64,000 bases of DNA from Flavobacterium sp. SUN052 (GTDB lineage Bacteria; Bacteroidota; Bacteroidia; Flavobacteriales; Flavobacteriaceae). A program made the translations under genes and the position numbers. The first letter of the stretch is position 1. Each line of letters starts with the position of its first letter. This document shows, piece after piece, positions 54,711-63,458 of the stretch. The notes beneath the pieces are model-generated. The model was given only the letters and a program-made list of their open reading frames with translations. It searched no databases and was not told where the DNA came from. The stretch covers positions 248,001 to 312,000 of the forward strand of contig NZ_JAPQNS010000005.1 of NCBI RefSeq assembly GCF_028867935.1, given 5' to 3'.

Positions 54711-55805
54711 TTGACCCCTGTAAACGACAAATGGCTACGTATTGTCGGCATCAGCATACTGATGTTGTTGTATAGCCTTAGTACCGGCTTGGTTTTTCAA
54801 CCATTCACTGGCTTTCTGTGCCTTCGGATTGTGCTCAGTCTGGTCATCTTCATTGTGTTCTGGCACAGTTTGCGCGCCGTTATTTTCTATTTTCGTCGAA
54901 AGTATCCCAACAAGCGGCAAACGGTAAAGCGATTGCTGATAACGTTTTTGGTGGGAATTGTTGTTTCGTCCACACTGAGTTGGCTATCAGGGTTGCTGCG
55001 TTTTTTTGTTCGACACGGCACCCTGGTCAACTACCGCAATGCCGACCAGCTATCCAGTTTCTCCCTCAACAAGTTTAGCTTATCGCTGCATGCGTTTGGG
55101 ATCGATGTGTTTCAGGCTATCCTAATCGTAAGCTTTTATCAGATTACTTACGAAACGCTGTTCTTTATTCAGAACTCGGTACTATATCAGAAACGACTCA
55201 AGCAGGCCGAGCAGGAACAGGAAAAACTCCGAACGGCAAATCTCCAAAGCCAACTCGATGCCCTGAAACAGCAGGTAAATCCGCACTTTCTGTTCAATAG
55301 CCTCAACGTGCTGGATTCGCTCATCGACGAAGACCCTAAACAGGCACGCGTGTTTCTGGACGAACTCAGTTCGGTATACCGCTACATGCTTCGCACCAAC
55401 CGCGACAGCAACCTCACTGACCTGAGCACCGAACTGGACTTTATCAATTCGTATTTTCACCTGCTCAAAACCCGTCACGGCTACGGACTGAGCCTGAACG
55501 TGGCCGTTGAGGATCGGTATCAAGCGCATCAAATCCCACCGTTGACGCTTCAGCTGTTGGTTGAAAATGCAGTGAAACATAACATATTACTGCCTGAGCA
55601 ACCCCTCCACATTGACATTCTGACCGACGATCACGGGCAGTTACAGGTCCGCAATAATGTGCAACGAAAAACGGTCCGGGTGGCTTCCAATGGCGTTGGC
55701 TTGACCAACATTCTGGCGAAATACCAGATGCTGAATCAGCAACCCCCCGTAATTCGGGAGACCGCTGGGGAGTTTGTGGTCATACTGCCGCTCATTGCGT
55801 CGTGA
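54711..55805 (+). CDS. LytS-type sensor histidine kinase (array member 3)
   Basis: A 364-residue kinase starting with TTG at 54711 (read MTPVNDKWLRIVG). The start is supported by the NDxxLRxxG pattern shared with the kinases at 55866 and 56912. Four to five membrane helices, a coiled coil, the H-box VNPHFLFNSLNVLDSLI, N-box VENAVKHN, NNVQRK and GVGLTNILAKYQ. It is separated from the gene at 55866 by 60 bases. A TATCTTTA sequence at 54675 may be its -7 box. Confidence 0.87.
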   Translation: MTPVNDKWLRIVGISILMLLYSLSTGLVFQPFTGFLCLRIVLSLVIFIVFWHSLRAVIFYFRRKYPNKRQTVKRLLITFLVGIVVSSTLSWLSGLLRFFVRHGTLVNYRNADQLSSFSLNKFSLSLHAFGIDVFQAILIVSFYQITYETLFFIQNSVLYQKRLKQAEQEQEKLRTANLQSQLDALKQQVNPHFLFNSLNVLDSLIDEDPKQARVFLDELSSVYRYMLRTNRDSNLTDLSTELDFINSYFHLLKTRHGYGLSLNVAVEDRYQAHQIPPLTLQLLVENAVKHNILLPEQPLHIDILTDDHGQLQVRNNVQRKTVRVASNGVGLTNILAKYQMLNQQPPVIRETAGEFVVILPLIAS

Positions 55806-55865
55806 GGGCATAAAACCAAACCAGTATTTTGTCTATTTTCGTGTTCAGACGCTCGACAGCTAACC

Positions 55866-56915
55866 GTGAAATCCCTTAACGACAAGCAACTCCGCATTTT
55901 TGGCCCATTCCTGTTGTTCCTTGTCGGGACGATGTTTTTCCGGCTGAACTGGTATTTTGAGCTGTCGGCTGGTATACTGCTGCGTTCTGACCTGATTGCG
56001 TTGAGTGCTGGCTATATCTGCTGGCATGTGGCTCGCTGGGTTGCCCTTCGACTCCAGAAACGATACCCCGGTTTGGGAAATACCCGCCAACGCCTGATAT
56101 GGATGATCTTGTTGATGCCGGTGCTGGTCAATTTTGCGTGGCTTATTCGGCAAATAGCCCATATCCTATTCAATAACAGCAGCCAAATTTCAGAGACGCT
56201 GTCTGAATACACGTATGCCATCGGTATTCAGATTTTTTACCACTGCGTTTATTTTGTCATTTACGAGGGCGGCTACGTGTTACGGGCATGGCGGCAGACA
56301 TACGAACAAAACGAACAGCTGAAGAAAGCCAAACTACAACACCAGCTCGATACGCTCAAAACTCAGATTAACCCGCACTTTCTGTTTAACAGCCTTAACT
56401 CGCTGTCGATGCTGATTTACGACAACCCCCGGCGGGCCGAAGCGTTCGTGGATGAAATTAGCAGCGTGTATCGCTATTTACTCCGGGCTAACGATCAGGA
56501 ACTGACGACACTGGACCGGGAGTTGGAGTTCATTCAGTCTTATTTTCAACTGCTCAAAACACGTTATGGGGCCGGAATCGACCTGCACATCACGGTTGAC
56601 GAATGGCAGCTAGACCGTAAAATTCCCCCGCTTACCTTGCAACTGCTGGTCGAAAATGCAGTGAAACACAACGTAATTCTGCCCGACAGCCCCCTGCTGG
56701 TCGAAATCAGGACGCGAGGGTCGTGGTTGGTGGTGCAGAACAACCTGCAACGTAAAAACACGGCGGTGCCTTCCAACCGCGTCGGACTCGCCAACATCGC
56801 TACCAAATACCGCCTGTTGGGACAGCGTGAAATCGTCATTCGCGAAGAAGCCGGGCACTTTGTAGTGACGCTGCCCTTGCTGGCCAATCAACCAAAAACC
56901 AACGCGATTTTATGA
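55866..56915 (+). CDS. LytS-type sensor histidine kinase (array member 4)
   Basis: A 349-residue kinase starting with GTG at 55866 (read MKSLNDKQLRIFG), supported by the shared NDxxLRxxG start. Four membrane helices, the H-box INPHFLFNSLNSLSMLI, N-box VENAVKHN, NNLQRK and VGLANIATKYR. It overlaps the next gene by ATGA (56912-56915). Its C-terminus ends VTLPLLANQPKTNAIL. With the kinase at 56912 it forms the closest paralogous pair in the array. Confidence 0.88.
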   Translation: MKSLNDKQLRIFGPFLLFLVGTMFFRLNWYFELSAGILLRSDLIALSAGYICWHVARWVALRLQKRYPGLGNTRQRLIWMILLMPVLVNFAWLIRQIAHILFNNSSQISETLSEYTYAIGIQIFYHCVYFVIYEGGYVLRAWRQTYEQNEQLKKAKLQHQLDTLKTQINPHFLFNSLNSLSMLIYDNPRRAEAFVDEISSVYRYLLRANDQELTTLDRELEFIQSYFQLLKTRYGAGIDLHITVDEWQLDRKIPPLTLQLLVENAVKHNVILPDSPLLVEIRTRGSWLVVQNNLQRKNTAVPSNRVGLANIATKYRLLGQREIVIREEAGHFVVTLPLLANQPKTNAIL

Positions 56916-57961
56916 GAACGCTGAATGATTCGCGGCTTCGGTGGTTTGGCCCAGTTGGACTGTATCTGTTTGTGGCCCTGTTTTTTCGGCTCGACTGGTA
57001 TTTTAGCTTACCCCTGAAAGCACTCCTAATAAACGACCCCATTGCCCTTGGATTCGGGATCGTTTGCTGGCAAATTGCGCGTTGGGTGGTGTTGCGGATT
57101 CAGGACCGTTACCCCGGTTTGGCCAATACCCGACGGCGGCTGCTTTGGCTGCTGGTAGTCCTGCCGGTATTGGTCAATTTTGCCTGGATCATCCGCCTTG
57201 GTGCCCGGTTTCTCATCGACGGAAAGTTCCTGTATTTCGGCAGCGCCATTGAACTCAGCCGGAACATCGGCATCCAGATTTTCTATCATTTCATTTATTT
57301 CGCAGTGTATGAGGGTTGGTATATTCTGCGCCAGTGGCGACGCGAAACGGTGGAAACCAACACCCTTGAAAAAGTATCTCTTGAAAGTCAGCTTGCATCG
57401 CTACAGCATCAAGTAAACCCGCATTTTCTGTTCAATAGTCTCAATTCGCTGTCGTCGCTGATTGGCGAAAGCCCCGTCCGGGCCGATGCGTTTTTGGAAG
57501 AGTTGACGGCCGTTTTTCGCTACCTTCTGCAAGCTAATGATCATCAGCTGGTGCCGCTCCGCGACGAGATGACCTTTATCCACTCGTACTGCCACCTCCT
57601 CCAGACCCGTTACCAAACCGGCCTTGTTCTCGATCTGACCATTGACCCCGACCACGAATCTCTACAGATTCCACCTTTGACGCTTCAGGTTCTGGTCGAA
57701 AATGCGGTTCGATACAATATTATTCTGCCCGAACAGCCCCTGCATATCCGAATGCGAACCACACCAGACGGTCGGCTAAACGTGTCGAACACCCTACAGC
57801 GCAAAACCGTCCGCGTAGAAACCGCCGGGGCAGGCCTCACCAACCTCGCTACCCGCTTTGAACTGCTCAACGAAGGAAAACTGGTGATTTCCGAAGAGTC
57901 CGGCTGGTTTACCGTGAGTTTGCCACTAGTAAAAGAAGGGAAACTGGCAGAGGTAACGTAA
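56912..57961 (+). CDS. LytS-type sensor histidine kinase (array member 5)
   Basis: A 349-residue kinase starting MRTLNDSRLRWFGPVG. Four membrane helices, the H-box VNPHFLFNSLNSLSSLI, N-box VENAVRYN (YN instead of HN, R instead of K), NTLQRK in place of DxGxG, and AGLTNLATRFELL. It overlaps the upstream kinase by ATGA and is the last gene of the array. No LytTR response-regulator gene follows; the next gene is on the opposite strand. Confidence 0.88.
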   Translation: MRTLNDSRLRWFGPVGLYLFVALFFRLDWYFSLPLKALLINDPIALGFGIVCWQIARWVVLRIQDRYPGLANTRRRLLWLLVVLPVLVNFAWIIRLGARFLIDGKFLYFGSAIELSRNIGIQIFYHFIYFAVYEGWYILRQWRRETVETNTLEKVSLESQLASLQHQVNPHFLFNSLNSLSSLIGESPVRADAFLEELTAVFRYLLQANDHQLVPLRDEMTFIHSYCHLLQTRYQTGLVLDLTIDPDHESLQIPPLTLQVLVENAVRYNIILPEQPLHIRMRTTPDGRLNVSNTLQRKTVRVETAGAGLTNLATRFELLNEGKLVISEESGWFTVSLPLVKEGKLAEVT

Positions 57962-58075
57962 AGGGTGTGAGTATTAACTAACATTCTTCATCCAAGTATA
58001 TTTAAAGTGCAGCTATAAATTTACCTGGATCAAACATGGAGGATAAGTTGATAATTGATTATCAATTTTGACTTG

Positions 58076-58173
58076 ATTGCTGCCGCATAGGCCTTCGACT
58101 CCGCTCAGGCTGACTGAAAAGGCTCAAACTAGTAGTCAGCCTGAGCGGAGTCGAAGGCCTATGCGGCAGCAAT
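58076..58173. repeat. Perfect 40-bp inverted repeat after the kinase array
   Basis: Bases 58076-58115 and 58134-58173 are exact reverse complements, with an 18-base loop. The arms contain CTTCGACTCCGCTCAGGCTGAC. It lies in the 338-bp gap between the kinase array (ending at 57961) and the YXWGXW gene on the other strand. The rest of the gap holds the terminator at 58245-58279 and no reading frame. Likely a dispersed palindromic repeat. Confidence 0.92.
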
Positions 58174-58244
58174 TTTAGAACTGTTTTATACCTATTCTGA
58201 CGGGTGTGAAACACAAGCGATATGCTCTATAAAGCTTGATTCAT

Positions 58245-58279
58245 AAAAAAAGCCCGTCACCAACTTCTGGCAACGGGCT
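58245..58279 (-). terminator. Terminator of the YXWGXW lipoprotein gene
   Basis: AGCCCGT (58251-58257) and ACGGGCT (58273-58279) form the stem, with further pairing inside. On the minus strand a T-run (the A-tract 58245-58250) follows. It lies 21 bases beyond the gene's stop. Confidence 0.85.
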
Positions 58280-58299
58280 TCTGATGTTATCGATTCAAG

Positions 58300-59760
58300 T
58301 TATCTCGGTCCGCGTGATCCGCCACGGCCTCCACCGCCGTTGCCGCGCTCAGGCGATTGAGTCTGCGCTGGCGGCTGTCCCATATTGCGCTCGGCCTCCT
58401 GAGCACGTAGCTCAAAAGCGGGTGCCCGTTGTTCGCGTTGTTCCCGTGCTTGACCATTGTTCGGTTGGCTGGGCGCTGGCTGAGGGCTTTCTCGCTGGTA
58501 GCTACCACCACCACGACGTCCGCCCCAGTCGGGTTGTGGAACAGATTCCAGCCGAGAAGGCTGCTGCGGTTGCGGAACAGGCTGGCTTTGAACCGGCGGT
58601 TGCGGAGCCTGACTGTTTTGCTGCACAGGGGCATCGTAACGGTTACGACGGCCGTACCCATTACCATTCTCGTTCACACTGCCCGGATACGCGGGGTCGC
58701 GTTGGGGAGCTTGCTGGATGGTGCCGCCTGGATTATTGCGTGGACCACCTTCGTAAGTTCCCGGATTATTCCGATTATAATCGGGCCGTGAGTACGTACC
58801 CCGGCCGTCGGGAACATTGTTGCGGTTAGGGCCAGCTTCTGGAGCCCGGTTGCTGCCGTAGCTATTGTTATTATAGCCATTGCCACGGGGACCATTCGTT
58901 GCGTTGCCGTAGCTATTGCCACCACGTCCTCCACCGCCGTTGCGGTTCATATCGGGACGGTAAATTCCCACCGAGTTGTTACGAATTTCATCACGGCCCG
59001 GCCGTCCTGAGTTTTCAACGCGATAGACAGGCACTGACCGGCGGGTTACCCGTTCGATCTCATCCCGACGGGGCCCGTAGGCATACGACCGGTTGTTAAC
59101 CCGATACACATTGTTGATAATCGTTGTGTTCTGGTAGATGTTCACTACCCGTTGCCGAGGCACGCAATAACTGTACAGGCGCGGGCTGGTGATATAAATC
59201 TGCGGCACAAACGTCCACCACGTTGGCGGTATGTTGAAGTTCACGTTGATATTGATGGCTGGCCCCAGTGGTGCCCATCCATAATACCCACCACCCGTAC
59301 GCCACGATACCCAGGCAGGTCCCCAGTCGCGGCCCGGAATCCAGGCCCAGCCCCGGTACCGATCCTGATACCAGCGTCCGTAGTGAAACGGTGCCCAGCC
59401 CCAGGCATAATCAGAAACCCAGGTGTTGCCATATTCTGTTATAACCCAGTGGCCATTGGTGCCATAAGGCTGAAAATCGGGTCCTACATTCGGGATCCAT
59501 ACCCGTCCGTATTCGGGGGTTTGTACCCACTGTCCGTGAGGAGCCAGATCGTCGTAAAAATCGCCATCATACGGTTGATCGTATCCTGGTTGGCCATAAT
59601 CTGGTTGACCATAACCCTGCTGGCCGTATCCTTGCTGACCATAACCTTGCTGGTCATAGCCGGGCTGGCCATATCCTTGTTGGGCCAGATTTGCCGTTGA
59701 GCAAGACAGGCTGAAGGTAGCGACAGCCAGTAATATCAAGAAGTTTCCTGTTGTTTTCAT
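58300..59760 (-). CDS. YXWGXW-type low-complexity lipoprotein
   Basis: A 486-residue lipoprotein with lipobox LSC (Cys20) after MKTTGNFLILLAVATFSLS. A GTG one codon upstream (59763) is not preferred. Residues 28-60 are tandem GYGQQ/GYDQ repeats. The centre has many aromatic repeats of the YXWGXW kind (WAPFHYGRWYQDRYRGWAWIPG, GYYGWAPLG). The C-terminal half is rich in Asn, Gly, Arg, Pro and Gln (RNNVPDGRGTYSRPDYNRN) with no hydrophobic core. Such regions are disordered and can phase-separate. Family members are secreted proteins of unknown function. Terminator at 58245. Confidence 0.85.
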   Translation of the reverse strand: MKTTGNFLILLAVATFSLSCSTANLAQQGYGQPGYDQQGYGQQGYGQQGYGQPDYGQPGYDQPYDGDFYDDLAPHGQWVQTPEYGRVWIPNVGPDFQPYGTNGHWVITEYGNTWVSDYAWGWAPFHYGRWYQDRYRGWAWIPGRDWGPAWVSWRTGGGYYGWAPLGPAININVNFNIPPTWWTFVPQIYITSPRLYSYCVPRQRVVNIYQNTTIINNVYRVNNRSYAYGPRRDEIERVTRRSVPVYRVENSGRPGRDEIRNNSVGIYRPDMNRNGGGGRGGNSYGNATNGPRGNGYNNNSYGSNRAPEAGPNRNNVPDGRGTYSRPDYNRNNPGTYEGGPRNNPGGTIQQAPQRDPAYPGSVNENGNGYGRRNRYDAPVQQNSQAPQPPVQSQPVPQPQQPSRLESVPQPDWGGRRGGGSYQRESPQPAPSQPNNGQAREQREQRAPAFELRAQEAERNMGQPPAQTQSPERGNGGGGRGGSRGPR

Positions 59761-59858
59761 CACCGTATTGTTGGGACGTATATGGGTTAGATGTGTTCCG
59801 CAGGCAAACGTTTAATCGGTTGAGTAAGATTTCTCTATCTCACTCAACCGATGCAATT

Positions 59859-60839
59859 TTATTTTTTAGCCAGCTGCAATTCAGCGGTCTTTTTGGCAAT
59901 ATCGTTCTGAATTTTCGGTACAGTTTTCAGGTACTCGTAAATGGCTCCCACTTCCCGGTCCGACAGCACCATTTTGGGCTCCATCGGGTATTTCAGAATA
60001 GTGCCATCTGGCCGAACTCCTTGTTTCACCGCCCGAATAAACTGCTCTTTAGAATACTTCTGGGCAATTCCGGTCTGCTCGTCAAACGTCAGGTTTGGGG
60101 TGATTACTTTCTGGCCGCCTTCACCTACCATTTCAATGCCACCGCCATAATAGCCCTTGGTCTTTTCGGGATGAATTTTGTCCTGATCGATCATGTCGCC
60201 AGAGTGGCAGGCAAAACAGTCGCCAATAGCATCGGCCGTGTAGCGGCCCAGGGCCACCTGATTATTACTATCGGGCTTGGCAATAAACTGTTGCGGATAG
60301 GGAAGGGGCTTCATAAGCGTATGCATCAGCAACTTCGATACAAAACTTAACTCTGATGCTTGAGGCTCCTGTTGGCTTGCCTGTACCGGAAAACGATCTG
60401 AACGCAGCCACGCCACTACCGACTGCAGATCTTCGTCGGCCATATTAGGGTATTGAGGCATGATGGGCGCGTAGCTGCCATCGCGACGGATACCGGTCCG
60501 CAAAAAATAGATCAACTCACCATCAGTCCAGTTGCCAATGCCTTTCTGCTTGTCCTGAGTGATGTTTTTGGAATACAGTTTTCCAAACAGATCGGGTACT
60601 TCGGCCAGGTGTTTACCCGTCACCCGGTTGTCTTTGTCGGCGTGGCACGACATGCACTGAATCTGGGCAATTACTTCACCCCGAGCAACCCGGGCGAGTG
60701 TAACGGCAACAGTCGTTTTGGGTAAGGCAGGTATATCGTAGGCTGGTAAGTCTACAGCTGCAACGTAGGCGCAGAACCCGGCCAGAAGCAGTACCACAGT
60801 CCCCAGTACCATACCGAGGATTTTCATTACTTTTTTCAT
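59859..60839 (-). CDS. Di-haem cytochrome c
   Basis: The 326-residue protein starts at 60839 (MKKVMKILGMVLGTVVLLLAGFCAYVAAVDL), where an N-terminal membrane helix anchors the protein; the frame extends to 60902. Two haem-binding CxxCH motifs are seen: CMSCHAD in the N-terminal half and CFACHSGD in the C-terminal half, with later Met residues as possible sixth ligands. It should transfer electrons on the periplasmic side of the inner membrane. No oxidase or reductase gene is adjacent. Single transcription unit downstream of the gene at 61023. Confidence 0.88.
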   Translation of the reverse strand: MKKVMKILGMVLGTVVLLLAGFCAYVAAVDLPAYDIPALPKTTVAVTLARVARGEVIAQIQCMSCHADKDNRVTGKHLAEVPDLFGKLYSKNITQDKQKGIGNWTDGELIYFLRTGIRRDGSYAPIMPQYPNMADEDLQSVVAWLRSDRFPVQASQQEPQASELSFVSKLLMHTLMKPLPYPQQFIAKPDSNNQVALGRYTADAIGDCFACHSGDMIDQDKIHPEKTKGYYGGGIEMVGEGGQKVITPNLTFDEQTGIAQKYSKEQFIRAVKQGVRPDGTILKYPMEPKMVLSDREVGAIYEYLKTVPKIQNDIAKKTAELQLAKK

Positions 60840-60950
60840 TGTTGTAATTGGTTTAAAAAGAGGAGATAAACAGAACTGATGTAGTCGATTTGATCGACAC
60901 AAAGTTGCTTTAGCCTACAGATGACCCCAATATGGATTCCGCCGAAACGG

Positions 60951-60984
60951 AAAAAGCCCACCATGAAACGTCATAGCGGGCTTT
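60951..60984 (-). terminator. Terminator of the lipoprotein gene at 61023
   Basis: AAAGCCC (60953-60959) and GGGCTTT (60978-60984) form a stem with an inner ATGA/TCAT pair. The minus strand continues with T (the A-tract 60951-60955), then CCGTTTC. It lies 38 bases beyond the stop at 61023. Confidence 0.8.
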
Positions 60985-61022
60985 AGTTTGAAAAAAGAAA
61001 TCAGCGTTACTCCCCAAACAAA

Positions 61023-61730
61023 TTACTGGGCAGTGACTTTGATCTGACTGTAATAAAAAGCCTGATCTCCTTCGAAGCCAGAGTCGGTACCGATGAATAC
61101 CCAGAGTTCGCCTTTGTCGTTGGTGCGGGCGGTCAGGAGTTGGTCTTTATTCGACCGTTGAATAAGGGTGTATTCTTCAACTTCTTTTCCGTTGGCTACA
61201 TTGCCAAGTACTACGGCATCTTCACCGGCATCAGACTGCGCACCCTTGTCGACGCTCAGCGTGTAGAAATTATCTTTTTTAACTTTTTCGGGCTTCGTGG
61301 CCGAGGCACCAGCTTTCAGGAATACACTCGACCCCGGTGAGCCACCAATACCGATGCTGTTTGCCGGAGACATAGACGCCAATTCAATATCGAACTGAAG
61401 TTTGTAATCGGTGTTGGGTGTCAGCCCGGTCAGTTGTTTCCGAACAAACATAAATAGATCATCGCTCCGGTTGCGACCAAACACTTTAAACGCTTTCTGA
61501 GCGGTGTTGAGTGGACTAGGCAAACCCGTGTAGGCAGACGAGAACTCAATAATTGCTTCCTGATCAGGACTGTAGTCGGTGAACTCAGCTTCCCAGCCAC
61601 TTTGACCATCGGCAAAAGCCGTATTTAAAATGACGCCGGTAGTTGGCGTTGGCGACACGGTTGATTTATCCTGACAGGAGAAACTTCCAACGGCAAGAAG
61701 CACGAAAACCGACTTAATAAATGCATTCAT
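61023..61730 (-). CDS. Hypothetical lipoprotein, beta-sandwich (CBM-like)
   Basis: The 235-residue protein starts at 61730 (MNAFIKSVFVLLAVGSFSC, lipobox FSC); a start 9 bases upstream is also open. The rest is beta-rich (DDLFMFVRKQLTGLTPNTDYKLQFDIELAS), with a jelly-roll layout resembling carbohydrate-binding modules, but no diagnostic motif is present. Function unknown. It is divergent from the lipase gene. Confidence 0.72.
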   Translation of the reverse strand: MNAFIKSVFVLLAVGSFSCQDKSTVSPTPTTGVILNTAFADGQSGWEAEFTDYSPDQEAIIEFSSAYTGLPSPLNTAQKAFKVFGRNRSDDLFMFVRKQLTGLTPNTDYKLQFDIELASMSPANSIGIGGSPGSSVFLKAGASATKPEKVKKDNFYTLSVDKGAQSDAGEDAVVLGNVANGKEVEEYTLIQRSNKDQLLTARTNDKGELWVFIGTDSGFEGDQAFYYSQIKVTAQ

Positions 61731-61954
61731 AAACAACAAAAATTTGAATTTGAAATGGATAGAAACGCCCTGCAGAGCACTAATAAGACTCAGTTGAGGC
61801 TGTAAGGGTTGGAATGGAGACTATTATTTGTGACTATTTTTAGGTGGTGAAGTGTCGCAGATAGCCCGTTTTGCCTGGGTATAACACACCAAACAATAGA
61901 GTTGAAATGCGGTTAAGCGTTCAGTATCAGGCCATCACTAACACCTTTTCAACT

Positions 61955-63442
61955 ATGGGAAATTGTACAAGAAGCATTTCGGTAATGCGGCTTATTTTGT
62001 CTGTCCTGCTCAGTTTTTTCATTGGAAATGCCGTGGCACAAGCGCTCCGGCCCGGCTTTGACCCCGCCGAATACATTGAGTTAATGAAAGTTTCGGCCCG
62101 CTTTGGCGACTCAGCCTACGTGAGCACTTTCCCCGCTCCGCAGCGGTTCAAAGCAGTGTATCGCTCGCCCGTGGTTGGTTTGGATAACCGTTGGGATTTG
62201 TGGACCGACAACGGATCAACGGCCGTCATCAGCGTTCGGGGAACAACCGCCAATAGCGTGAGCTGGCTGGCCAATTTTTACGCGGCAATGGTGCCGGCCA
62301 AAGGAGAACTTCAACTAAACGACACGGAGAAGTTTGCCTACGATCTGGCAGCCAATCCGAAGGCTGCCGTTCATATAGGCTGGTTGGTAAGTACAGCTTT
62401 TTTAACGAAAGATATGCTGCCAAAAATTGACTCCAGTTATCAAAAAGGAGTCAGGAATATGTTTATAATGGGGCATAGTCAGGGTGGTGCCATTGCTTTT
62501 TTGCTCACAGCCCACCTCTACAGCTTGCAGCGGCAGGGGCGCTTGCCCGCCGATATTCGGTTCAAAACGTATTGCAGTGCGGGACCAAAGCCGGGTAACC
62601 TTTACTTTGCCTACGACTATGAAGCCAAAACGCAGGCGGGTTGGGCTTACAACGTGGTGAACTCTGCCGATTGGGTTCCTGAAGTGCCGTTCTCGATCCA
62701 AACAGTTAACGATTTCAACATGACAAATCCCTTTAGTGGCGCTAAAGGGGTAATCAAAAAACAAAAGTTTTTTAAGCGACTGGTTGTCAAATCAGTCTAC
62801 AACAGCTTGAGCAAACCCGCCCTCAAAGCCCAGAAAAATTATCAGAAATACCTTGGCAAACTGGCATCCAACACGGTCAGGAAGAACCTGAATGGCTACG
62901 TAGCTCCCGAATACTATAATAGCAATCACTACGTCCGCACCGGCGCGACCATTGTTTTGCTGGCCGATTCGGCTTACTACAAACTGTATCCTGACAGTAA
63001 AGAGAAAATTTTTGTTCATCATTTTCATCCGCCATACCTGTATTTGGCCGAGAAACAACTCATGGGCAATACATCGGCCGTGTCGAACCAGCCAACACAA
63101 GCAACCCTTACTGGGACCTGGGAGCTAAATTATATTTCTGGTCCCAGAATTGCCTTCACCGGTTTGTATCCTGAGAAAAAACCAACTGTTACGTTCGATG
63201 TGGCAGCCAATCGGGTTAGTGGTTCCACCAGTTGCAATTCCTTCAACGGACCCGTTACAATCAACGGAACTTCCATTCAGTTTTCCGATGGCATGGTCAT
63301 GACAAAAATGATGTGCCCCGGCGAAGGCGAACGTGTTTTCTTGAACACCCTGAAGCAGGTCAATCGGTACGCCATAAACGATGGCAACACCCTGACACTC
63401 ATGATGGGCGACATGGCTGTGATGCGCTTTGCCCGGAAATAG
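61955..63442 (+). CDS. Exported lipase fused to a META (HslJ) domain
   Basis: A 495-residue protein when started at the ATG at 61955 (MGNCTRSISVMRLILSVLLSFFIGN); 61985 and upstream codons are alternatives. A signal peptide ends near AVAQ. The lipase part has the nucleophile elbow GHSQGGA (Ser) and a class-3-lipase layout (VISVRGTTANSVSWLANF). The last 110 residues match the META domain (GTWELNYISGPRIAF...VSGSTSCNSFNGPV...MCPGEGE), which is usually a separate lipoprotein (HslJ). This fusion is unusual. It probably acts in the periplasm. Confidence 0.83.
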   Translation: MGNCTRSISVMRLILSVLLSFFIGNAVAQALRPGFDPAEYIELMKVSARFGDSAYVSTFPAPQRFKAVYRSPVVGLDNRWDLWTDNGSTAVISVRGTTANSVSWLANFYAAMVPAKGELQLNDTEKFAYDLAANPKAAVHIGWLVSTAFLTKDMLPKIDSSYQKGVRNMFIMGHSQGGAIAFLLTAHLYSLQRQGRLPADIRFKTYCSAGPKPGNLYFAYDYEAKTQAGWAYNVVNSADWVPEVPFSIQTVNDFNMTNPFSGAKGVIKKQKFFKRLVVKSVYNSLSKPALKAQKNYQKYLGKLASNTVRKNLNGYVAPEYYNSNHYVRTGATIVLLADSAYYKLYPDSKEKIFVHHFHPPYLYLAEKQLMGNTSAVSNQPTQATLTGTWELNYISGPRIAFTGLYPEKKPTVTFDVAANRVSGSTSCNSFNGPVTINGTSIQFSDGMVMTKMMCPGEGERVFLNTLKQVNRYAINDGNTLTLMMGDMAVMRFARK

Positions 63443-63458
63443 CCCCCTGTTTTACTCA

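Noticed and set aside
59152..59700. A 182-codon frame on the plus strand inside the YXWGXW gene
   Set aside because: It arises from the repeated Gly/Tyr/Gln codons of the true gene read backwards.
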